NCBI RefSeq assembly: GCF_001625305.1
Contig: NW_017803035.1
Coordinates: 507,364-571,363 of the forward strand
From: Branchiostoma belcheri
Lineage: Eukaryota > Chordata > Leptocardii > Amphioxiformes > Branchiostomatidae
DNA: 64,000 nucleotides
Direction of reading: 5' to 3'
Within the stretch, counting starts at the first letter, position 1. Every line of letters begins with the position of its first letter. Below are positions 55,168 to 64,000 of the stretch, one piece after another. A program made the position numbers and the translations under genes. Under the pieces are notes generated by a model. That model made no database searches. It saw only the letters and a list, made by a program, of their open reading frames with translations, and was not told the origin of the DNA.

Positions 55168-56090
55168 TACCTTCGCCAAGAAGGTTATGTTTTCAGGGGC
55201 GTTCGTGTATGTGTGTGTTTGTGTGTGTGTGTGTGTGTCTGTAAACACGATAACTTGAGAAGGCCTTGATGGATTGTCTTGATACTTGGTAGGTGGATAG
55301 GTCTTGATGAGACCTCAAAATGATTAGATTTTGGACCCCCTAGCGGCTTGTTATGGTATTGCAGCTGAACTTCCGGTTTTGATATCTCATGATCTAGACA
55401 TGCTATGGTGATGAAATTTGGATGGTAGGTAGCTCTTGTGCTGGGGAAGAAGTGATGTGAGTTTAGGCCCCCTAGCGGCTTGCTCTGGAACTGCAGGGAT
55501 ATATTCTTGAAAATATTCAAAAGGGGATAACTCAAGAACCAGTTGACGGATCGTTGTGGTTTTTGGTATGTAGGTAGCTTACGTGATGCTTAATATAATT
55601 ATGTGACAATTATGCAAATATGGATGTAATTTGCATAATTTATGGGGAAATTCTATAAATCATCTGCATTCCATGATAGGACAATTGAAGCTTGTGACAT
55701 TGGTAATTGACAACGAGAGAAACACAGGAAGATATTGATTATGTTAATAATGACTTAATTTGCATAATTAATGAGAAAATTTTATAATTATGTAATGATA
55801 ACTGCCTGGAATTTCATACTTGTGGTATTTGAAAGTTAAATTGAGGTGAACATCATCAAACATAATTTATTCAAATCAGAACCTCATTTGCATGATTTAT
55901 TAGGAAATGCTAGAATGCATTGTTTGTTAATATAAGACTGTCTTTTGGTTGAGATTATGATAAAATGATATAATTCATGAAAATTAGGTTCCTATTTCTT
56001 AAATCAGGGGGGAATAATCTAATCTATAATTTGTCAGTCATAAAGATTAACATCATTTGGCGAAGGTATGAGATCGGGGAACTCTAGTTA
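55168..56090 (+). mobile_element. Interspersed repeat family D, complete copy
   Basis: Starts TACCTTCGCCAAGAAGGTTA and ends with the complementary TTGGCGAAGGTA (56057-56068) followed by TGAGATCGGGGAACTCTAG. It is a non-coding element of about 0.9 kb with a TG-rich head. This is the best reference for the copies at 22728, 32755, 46741, 58660 and 63055. Confidence 0.75.
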
Positions 56091-56389
56091 GCCATGTATT
56101 AAGTATATTTCCCCACTTCAGATATTTGACTAGTAAAGAGAAATTTGTATTCCTTTTTAACTTTTGATAAACCTACTCTAAGTAATCCCACCAGCCGCAT
56201 ATATCCATACAATCACTACTAAGCGAGATGAAGCCGAAAAGAATAGAAATTAGACATTTATTTACACTCTTATATGTTCATATGTATGTAATGTATATGT
56301 TTATGTTCTGTACCCATGCGACCTGTACTTAGTTCTGTAGAACACAAATGTACAAAAAAAGATCTTCATTCATTCATTCATTATATTCC

Positions 56390-56610
56390 AACATCTAATC
56401 ACAAGACGTGTTGACGGCACACTCAAGGTTTTTCAACTTATATTAATGCTGTCACCAACACAGGGGACAATACAATACTCATTTTTACCTGAGCGAAGTG
56501 AGGAAAGTCGTGTAAAGTGCCTTTCCCACGGGCACAAGATCGGTGGCATGTCAGGACTCGAACTCTTGATTCCGAGTCGAGCACTCGGCCGCTACGCCAC
56601 ACGACGCCAC
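56390..56610 (-). mobile_element. tRNA-derived SINE, fourth copy
   Basis: Minus strand: GTGTGGCGTAGCGGCCGAG, GAGTTCGAGTCC and the GGAAAGGCACTTTACACGA body. The tail contains (AATG)n rather than A-rich sequence. Confidence 0.85.
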
Positions 56611-56692
56611 GAATCAAAGATTTGACTGATACGTATTTCATAGATAAATAACGAGTTTTCTTTATGTTTGAGTGTTTTGTTACCTCCATAAA

Positions 56693-56831
56693 AATGGCAA
56701 CAGACATCTTTGCCCATTTTCGGCATGTTGACCACTGCCAGAAGGCAACAAAATTTCTTTTTATTTCAAAATCAGCCGAAAATTAATGCGCGCGCTGATC
56801 TCATCCATAAAAATTACTTGCTGTGGCCTTA
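56693..56831. mobile_element. MITE family C copy 4 (right part only)
   Basis: The terminal 136 bases of family C with intact GCTGTGGCC end and TTA flank. The left two thirds are missing. Confidence 0.75.
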
Positions 56832-57680
56832 AGCTTATTAGAGATGCCAAGTTGATCAGCACGAAAGTTACGGCTTGTGTCCCGCCTCGGACTGCATGTG
56901 AGCGATAACTTTACAAGTGGCCTGGCTTACAGCTTGTCTCCTAAAATAAACAGCCGGCATCGACGGTGCTATGTCATTTTGCCCAGTGGGCAACCAAAAA
57001 AAAAAGGATTTCAAATCCTGCTTTACCTTGTTTAACAGAAGCAGATTATCATCAACCGATGTTTCCTGTTGTAGAGTGTGCGGCTTGACCTGGTAGAAAT
57101 CTTGCCACTTCCCGCACCAGTTTGGCACCACCAGGGCTGGTGTGGGTTTTATTATATGTTGTTTGCTTGCTGTGCGTCATAGCACTTAATATTCAACACA
57201 TGTCAACCCTGTTTATTCATTAGTTAATCATGTGTGGTTGTGGTACTAGACAATATCGTCGAAAAATGTTATTGGTCAGCCATATGCCCTGTCAGACACG
57301 GCATTTTCTTACCGTAGATGAAATGTGAAGGACATCGGGGTATTTTCAGTGTTGTTATTGTTTGTGTATGTAGTGGCGTACCAGTATATTCAGTTGCAAA
57401 TAACATTATGAAAGGCAGCAAACTCCATAGATATAGAGTAAACCAGTTTTTGTAATTAGACATATACCATGAGATGAGAGAGACACACACACATCACAAA
57501 AGCTATATATAAGCAAACCCTTTCAACCCTTTCTGCATGTGTTTTGGGACGTCAGTAATAACTTCTGCGCTTATGAATTACGAGTAAAGCAGTGCAAACA
57601 AGGGAATCTCTGAAACTTTTTAAATGGTCGAAAAAGCAGGCGCGGGGATGTCATCCATATTTGAGGTTATGTCATTTTCA
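56832..57680. other. Non-coding stretch, no gene seen
   Basis: Short minus-strand ORFs (56868-57131 and 57269-57490) have no domains I recognise. Confidence 0.35.
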
Positions 57681-57684
57681 TTCA

Positions 57685-57835
57685 AACTGTTCTCCAACTA
57701 AAAAGAATTAAACTGACCATACGTTTCGACCAAATCTATTGGCTTTATCAGCTGATCAAAGTGCTGGTCGAAAATTCTAAAGTCACATTCTTTTTGAGTT
57801 GGTGTTTTCATTTCCATTATGTAATTTAACAACAC
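57685..57835. mobile_element. Penelope-like element tail, third fragment
   Basis: AACTGTTCTCCAACTAAAAA and TCTTTTTGAGTTGGTG recur in the same order as at 24236-24480, with GCTGGTCGAAAATTC between. Confidence 0.5.
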
Positions 57836-58069
57836 ATATGTACTTTTATGCTAGTAGCTATGTCGTTTAAGTTGGCACTGTTAAGTCTTGACGTTTTAAT
57901 TCAGTCCTGAAGTCCGTTTTAACTGAGATCATATGATAGCTGCCCCCTCCAATTCTTTTTTCTTGCAAGCGGCAGTGATCACCCCACAATAATAGAAACG
58001 AAGCTGCAATTTGCTTGTTAGTCGCTAGATGTCCTGGTCAGCTCATTGAGCTTTTAATGTGTGAAATCA

Positions 58070-58629
58070 GGCCGTGTCTAAACGGAATCACCCAAGGCGG
58101 TTTACATGTGGTTTACCCCGAAGCCGGTTTCAAGTGGCTCCATCTGAACGCTCCGAAATCACATTGAAAGCGCCTCGATCCCAAGCCACTTCTAGAGGTG
58201 GTTTCGAATCGGTTTCCCCGCATCGCGATTTGCGTCTGAACGCAATTTGATTTCAATGTGACTTCGCCTGGTCATGGATTACGGAGTGATATTTCTTTTT
58301 TATATGCAATACCAACTTTTACGTGGCAGCAACTTAAAGAGCAGTAATGGTCAAATAATGTGTCCGTTCTAGGGCGAGCTTCACCGCCTCTGGCGGGACC
58401 ACGTCGGCATTCGGCCGAGATACGCTGGGAGGGGGGCATCAGCAAGCAGGTCGTTGACCTCTGACATTAATAACAGGCCGCATTGCGTGTTATCATCAAA
58501 CAGCAATAAATGTAGCTAAAGCGCATTATGTTCGGACACGGTTTCGCAGGTGTGTGTGGCACGTGGACCAGATGTGAGGAATGTGAGTTACCCGAATGGC
58601 GGTTAGGGTGATTCCGTATAGACACGGCC
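58070..58629. mobile_element. MITE family E, complete inverted copy
   Basis: Ends GGCCGTGTCTAAACGGAATC and the near complement at 58608-58629; interior co-linear with 38413-38972 in reverse. No clear target duplication. Confidence 0.8.
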
Positions 58630-58659
58630 TAAGTGTCAACCCACAGACAGGTGCAGATA

Positions 58660-59095
58660 AATGCATAATGGTTGGATCTCAAACTAGTATCTGATGTATG
58701 CATGGAAGGATTGTAATATTATTTGACATGTGGATAGGTGTTGGTAAGACCTTGAAGGGTTTGATTTTTTGGTTTTGATTGTGTTCTTGTGTTCTTGACA
58801 TGCTATGGTCTTGGTAAAAGTTACACATACTGCGTTTGGACCAGTAGCAGCTTGCTCTGGAACTGTATCAGCGTTTCTTAAAAATCATTGAAAGAACGGG
58901 TTAACGGATCATCGTGAGTCTTGGTTTGTTAGTAGCTTGAGTGATGCTTTACATAATCAAACAACAATTATGTAAATCAGGATATAATTTACATAATTAA
59001 TCAGGAAATTCTTTAAATCTACTGCGTCAGAAGATAGGACTATTCAAACTTGTGATATATGTAATATCCCTAATGTAGCTAGATAAACCATGTAT
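58660..59095 (+). mobile_element. Interspersed repeat family D, worn copy
   Basis: GACATGCTATGGTCTTGG, AGCTTGCTCTGGAACTG and AATTATGTAAATCAGGAT follow the family D order. Both ends are worn. Confidence 0.55.
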
Positions 59096-59374
59096 TAGAA
59101 GCTCCATCTGTTCTTTACATTTATAGTTCATTTTACATTGATGATTTAGCTTGTACTCTGAGCATAGACCTACATAAAGGTCTTTTATTCACTGAAAGTC
59201 CTGGGCCACAGAGGAGGGGCATTGTACGGAGCACTGGGTGTGAGAAAGTTTGGCAGCACTACTGGTGACTCGAGATGAAGGCGACTTTAAAGTTGAAATG
59301 TCCCTGCCGCTATCACTGTTACTCCTGAGGTGTGTGCTGTGCACGTGGCTACATATGAATAGTTTTACATCACT

Positions 59375-60017
59375 TCCCCAAAACACTCGAATGCAGTTCA
59401 ATACTGTCAACTGGTATGACTATGTGCAGATGTTAATGCAGTTAACCCAATGAGATCTCAACAGCCAATCAGCAAGAAGAATAGAGGAAAGCAGCTTATC
59501 TGGTTTAAAAATTTCAAAATTTGGTTTCAAAAATAGCAAGGTATATAGAAATGAAGGTTATATGACATGTTTCTACCGATTTACAACCAAAAAGACTTCT
59601 TTTCCTGGCTAATACTTGTAAAAAAAAAGTAACTATTCCTGTTATAAGTATGTGGAAGAGTGGAAGCCTACACAGGTGTTCATTCAGCAGTAAAGTAATT
59701 AAGGGAACAGCCAATCAGCGACCAGATCTCCAAACAGGGTGCACCTGCTGCCCATATTTGCAACACACACTGCTACAGTACATTACCTATAACACAAACA
59801 AAAAGTGTCAATAAAACCATTCTAAGAGCCTGTACCAAGAAAATTTAAAAAAACACGCCTGGGGGTATTTGGCCACTGTACCTTCATGCCAAATTTCATG
59901 TTATTTGGCCCAAAAATGAAGGAGTTGAATCAATTTAAAGAAATGCCAGGAGGAGAAGAAGAAGAAAAAGAAACGTCAGCAAAAACAATATGACATCACC
60001 ACTAGGTGGTAAAGCCA
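59375..60017 (-). mobile_element. Interspersed repeat family F copy 4
   Basis: Co-linear with 39575-40257 and ends in the decayed palindrome ATGACATCACCACTAGGTGG. Confidence 0.75.
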
Positions 60018-60321
60018 TAATCACTGAATTGTGTGGTTTTCATTTACTCTTGAGAAGCCTAGAAATCGTCGCACTCGCCACAAAATGGTACACGAAATTA
60101 GAGCCTCCTCTGACGCCGTTACGATGTTACAGTTCTTTTGTCTGTCGCTAGAGGTCCTAGTAGAGCAAGAGACGCCACACATCTAATGCCAGTTTGAGAA
60201 ACAACAAGAGTTTTGATTATAGCTCATGTCTACTACGTACGGCACGATCGTCTCGGAAACCATGGTGGGTGCCTCACGTACGATGAGTGTGACCTGAGAG
60301 TTACATTGTTGAGCTTACTCG

Positions 60322-60745
60322 TTAGGCCACAGCAAGTAATTTTATGGATAACATACTCCGCAGACTCCAAATCTAATGCGAGCGGGCGAAAAAAAGACTG
60401 GCCGAAAAAGACAAGGTTCCTACAATTTAAAATTTTGACTCAATCATGGTACAAATGGTTTTTATTCAGTGGGAACACCACATATACACAGCCAGCATCA
60501 CATGTCACTGCATCAAAGTAAGAAACAAAACATTGAATCAGACATGTCAGAGTCTTTTCTTGTCTCCTCTCTTCGTAGTTACCTGCCATCCACCTTCCGG
60601 CATGGCAGCAGGCATCTTTGTCCATTTTCGGCATGTTGACCACCGTCAGAAGGCAACAAAATTTCTTATTCCCCCCCCCACCAAATCAGCCGAAAATTAA
60701 TGCACGCGCTGATGCCATCCATAAAAATTACTTGCTGTGGCCTTA
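60322..60745. mobile_element. MITE family C copy 5
   Basis: Element 60325-60742, ends GGCCACAGC and GCTGTGGCC, flanked by perfect TTA duplications (60322-60324 and 60743-60745). Confidence 0.9.
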
Positions 60746-61035
60746 TGTCTCCGAGCTTTCACCCCCAGACAATGCGAGAGCTCTCCATGTTCAATGCTAC
60801 ACACGGGGACTCTGTGTTGTATCATGAACTTGACAATGCGTTACGCAATCTGAAACCTACACCGTTTTGTGAAGAGGACAAATTAAAGCTCATAGTGCAC
60901 CTGGGGTACCAGGGAATATCTCAAAGTGGATTCGGAGCTTTCAACATTGCAGCATCTCAAACAGGGTGCAGATTTGCATCCAGAAATCTTATATTATTGC
61001 AAGTAACACGAAAAGCAATAAGCGAAAACGTATGA
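60746..61035 (+). CDS. Unassigned exon-like ORF
   Basis: Opens through the MITE boundary and reads MRELSMFNATHGDSVLYHEL, then FCEEDKLKLIVHLGYQGISQ and TGCRFASRNL to a stop at 61035. The composition looks protein-like and unlike the surrounding repeats, but no domain, start or splice context was recognised. It could be a decayed transposase or a lone exon. Confidence 0.3.
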
Positions 61036-61289
61036 CTAATTCAAATGCTAACGTTTAATTTTGAAACTGTAATGTGTAAGCCCAGTGATATCAAAAGGAG
61101 AGTAGTTTTCTTCTTGTCTGTGAACATGGTAAAACTGGGATGAAATTTGATAATGAAAAGATCATTTCTTTCGTAATCATTGAAGGGACGGGTAAAGATA
61201 AAATGCACTTCGTTTTAAAACAATTCACTATGTTACCTTGTTCTAGCTCTTGCGTAAGTTCTTATACTGTCCTTTCTAAGGGGATGAGA

Positions 61290-61745
61290 AATTATTACCT
61301 CCATGAAAAATGGAGGTATTGTTTTTGGCGTGTCTGTGTGTCTCTGTGTGTGTGTGTCTGTCTGTCTGTGTGTGAAAAATGGAGGTATTGTTTTTGGCGC
61401 GTCTGTCTGTCTGTGTGTGTGTGTCTGTGTTTCCGCACATTTGTAGTCAGCATAACTTCATAAAGTCTTTATGGATTGTGATGATATTTGGTACGCTGGT
61501 AGGTCTTAGGAAGGTCAAGGTCAAATATGGGCCTCCTGGTGGATGACCTTGGTACTTCAGCAGAACTTCCGGTTTTTGTATCTTTTGTCCTGAACATGCT
61601 ATGGTCTTGATTTTTTGGTGACAGAGAGCTTATCTTGTCAGGAATAAGTGGTGTAAGTTTGGTCCCCCTAGCAGATTGTCCTGGAACTGCAGGTTAGTTT
61701 CTGGTAAAAACTTTAAAGCCAATAAGTCCAGATAGGAATTTTCAA
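61290..61745 (+). mobile_element. Interspersed repeat family D variant, second hairpin-start copy
   Basis: Begins TTACCTCCATGAAAAATGG; the segment AAAATGGAGGTATTGTTTTT occurs twice (about 61306 and 61376), a local duplication of the head. The body matches 30180-30490. Confidence 0.7.
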
Positions 61746-62048
61746 CGGTTGACTCAAAACTCCGGCCATTTTGTTGCACTGTTGTTCAAAGAAACTAGAT
61801 GCATTTCTAAGTCACATGTACATTTTGTCATATTTCACCTAAACCCATGGTTTAAAAAAAGTTGAAGGTTTTCTGTGTTAGCATTTGATATTTGGAGAGA
61901 GTCGATTGCGAAGGTTTCATTTCATTTTCTATGGAAAAAACTTCGTATTTACCTTCGAAAGTCGAAGTACTGAGTGTTATTCGTATAACAGTGGCAGAGA
62001 GCTGAACTAGTCTCTACCAGACTGACTACGCTGGCTATACTAGTATAT

Positions 62049-62156
62049 AGGAGAATAATTGCCAGGGGAGTTTGGCCGCCTTGTAGTTTTGATTGGCCGC
62101 GCAAGAAAGAAACTACCTCCCCGCGGCCGGACTCCCTTGGCCAATTTTACTCTCCT
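62049..62156. mobile_element. 108-bp hairpin mini-element
   Basis: The left arm AGGAGAATAATTGCCAGGGG pairs with the right arm read backwards from 62156 (ending TTTTACTCTCCT), imperfectly over more than 30 bases, with further pairing inside (GTAGTTT / AAACTAC). Confidence 0.65.
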
Positions 62157-62279
62157 TTATTGCCGAATTCTACGACGCGTATTCCCGTAGAAAGGCCTGT
62201 AGGATAATCTCCAAGCAGATCCCTCTCGGTGGCAAAAAGACAGTATCAAATTGGCCAGGCAGTATCCATTAGCCAGAGA

Positions 62280-62453
62280 AGATCCGCGGCCACCGACGGG
62301 TGGGGGTCAGGACAAAAAAAACGGCCATATATAAAAATGTATAACGATCATTCCCCCACAACCTCTGCTTGGAGAGTACTGGAGGAGGCTAGAGCTGAAC
62401 AGGTAAGGCTGAAGCACCGGTGTGATGATGAGCCTGTCCCTGAGGACTTGTGA
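62280..62453 (+). CDS. Possible small exon, low confidence
   Basis: The frame reads RRSAATDGWGSGQKK ... AWRVLEEARAEQ and continues to a stop at 62453. An AG at 62277 could be an acceptor, and GAACAG-GTAAGG near 62401 is a strong donor. No family was recognised and no partner exons were found. Confidence 0.25.
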   Translation, partial: RSAATDGWGSGQKKRPYIKMYNDHSPTTSAWRVLEEARAEQVRLKHRCDDEPVPEDL

Positions 62454-63054
62454 ACAATGCCGCCCGCCATGCAGCAGCTGATGCTCCTTTCAAACCACTC
62501 GGACTCGATACGGCTCGTCTTTTTGTCTGTGTATAAAAGTGCGCCTGGTTCCACTCGTAGACCACAAACAGCCACGTGTTTGAAAAAAGAGTACAAATAA
62601 TTCTGTGTTCCATTCACTCACGCGGCCGCGGGCGATACAAGCTATCTTCTATCAGTCGCTCTCAATTAAGCCCCGTCGCCGCCTTTTAATGACTCTACCC
62701 TCTCCTCTCCCCTTAGGACGAACAACCCAATTAACTTCAAGTGTGACGACACTTCCTTTTAGACCCGTGTTTTCCGAACGAGGGTTCCTCCCAATTAATT
62801 TTGTTTTGCAGATTTTTGTTGTCGCCTGTGGCATGAGTGTGGTTGTTGCTTCTTTCTTGTTGTGAATGTGAACAAAGCCTTTGAAAGTTTTCCAGACTGC
62901 ATACATCCAGCCAACATGTCGCAAAAATATCGTACAGCGAGTATAATGTGACAGGTAGACCCGGCCACATCTTCAGCTGCTAATGCGAAAATTCATAACG
63001 ATAACGTCAGTTCACTTTATAACAACTGCGTCATATGGAATCTGAAATATTTCC
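62454..63054. other. Non-coding stretch, no gene seen
   Basis: Short overlapping ORFs on both strands without domains. Confidence 0.35.
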
Positions 63055-63510
63055 AACTAGAGTTCCTCGGCGACCTCATACTTTCGCCAAATGATGTTAC
63101 AAATGACGAATGGTAAATGCTTCTTATTGATTATGCGGATAAGATCCTCCTTTGTATAAATGATATCAGTTTGTCATATATACCACATAAGTAAGAGGAA
63201 TTTGCAGTGGCTGTCCCATTTCAAGGAAGATAGCCATTCTTGCATTTACTCATCAATAACGCAAATGAGGTCCTGGTTTTCACAAGCTAGTGATGGTCAC
63301 TTTAATCCATTTAATTTCCAAATGTCACAACCGCAAGTATGGAATTCTCACCATTTACCACTGCAATTGTATTTGTTGTTATTGATTGTATAAATTAGGT
63401 CTCCATTTGCATGGTTCACATTTGTCAATATTTGTCTCGTCGTCTGACGGATATCAGACGTCTGAATGGTTTATCATGCAACCCAGCCAATAATTCATAT
63501 AAATTTCTCA
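63055..63510 (-). mobile_element. Interspersed repeat family D, inverted copy
   Basis: Minus-strand end motif seen as CTAGAGTTCCTCGGCGACCT and ACTTTCGCCAAATGATGTT at 63058-63097, followed by family D interior words. Confidence 0.65.
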
Positions 63511-63515
63511 TTTAT

Positions 63516-63655
63516 ACATAGCTATAGTTTTAGTCAACTACTTTTCATCATGTAGATACTATTGTATAATAATATAATCTGTTTCAATACTGTTGTATGT
63601 TTATGATTTGCAATTTACGGGCACGAATTTCCAATAAAACTTCTTCTTTATTATA
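63516..63655 (+). repeat. Repeat family M copy 2
   Basis: Reverse complement of 7971-8104, here ending AATAAAACTTCTTC. Confidence 0.75.
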
Positions 63656-63773
63656 CCAGTGAGATACTGATTCGAAGATTAAGGACAAACGCCCCTGCAG
63701 TTCCAAAACAAGCTGCTAGGGGGTTCAAAATGTGATAATTTCATCACACCCTAACAGCATATCAAACATCGAC

Positions 63774-64000
<227 letters not shown>

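Overview
The window is 64 kb of animal nuclear DNA with spliced genes separated by large amounts of degraded transposable elements. The gene set (a peripherin/ROM1 tetraspanin, tubulin cofactor C, a steroid-sulfatase-clade sulfatase, a leucine-rich-repeat receptor), the tRNA-derived SINEs and the dense MITE, LINE and Penelope debris point to an invertebrate deuterostome. A lancelet (Branchiostoma) is the most likely source; that assignment is inference, not proven by the sequence. Two runs of N (19173-19192 and 31338-31357) show that this is an assembled draft.

Region by region: 1-6.4 kb holds the first five exons of a sulfatase on the minus strand (3' end beyond base 1), with MITEs and a LINE remnant in its introns. 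Only 187 bases separate its start codon from that of a TBCC gene on the plus strand (6588-7629), which carries one frameshift. A small N-myristoylation-type ORF (10175-10384, minus) and a complete six-exon peripherin-2-like gene (11311-17484, plus) form a second divergent pair. From 17.5 to 27.7 kb I see no convincing gene: there are SINEs, a palindrome interrupted by an assembly gap, AGGTCA-type half-site repeats, a 1.4-kb GATA-type satellite and MITEs. A single-exon ankyrin protein with a PP1-docking-like motif lies at 27755-28474 (minus). From 28.5 to 45 kb the DNA is again almost entirely repeats, including perfect inverted repeats at 33.3-34.7 kb. A terminal exon of an orphan multi-pass membrane protein (45086-46602, minus) lies between two inverted copies of a ~0.95-kb repeat unit (41.4-42.4 and 49.5-51.0 kb). 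An LRR transmembrane receptor with four ~37-residue repeats in its cytoplasmic tail is at 51981-53738 (minus). From 54 to 64 kb I see only repeats and weak exon-like ORFs, ending in a (TG)n tract.

The genes do not form one pathway. The clearest relationships are the two divergent promoter pairs. The most informative biology is the peripherin gene, whose last two introns match the vertebrate intron positions and phases but whose loop lacks the cysteine that links vertebrate peripherin oligomers, and the sulfatase, which lacks the membrane hairpin of vertebrate steroid sulfatase. The repeat content shows several related families with readable target-site duplications, described individually.
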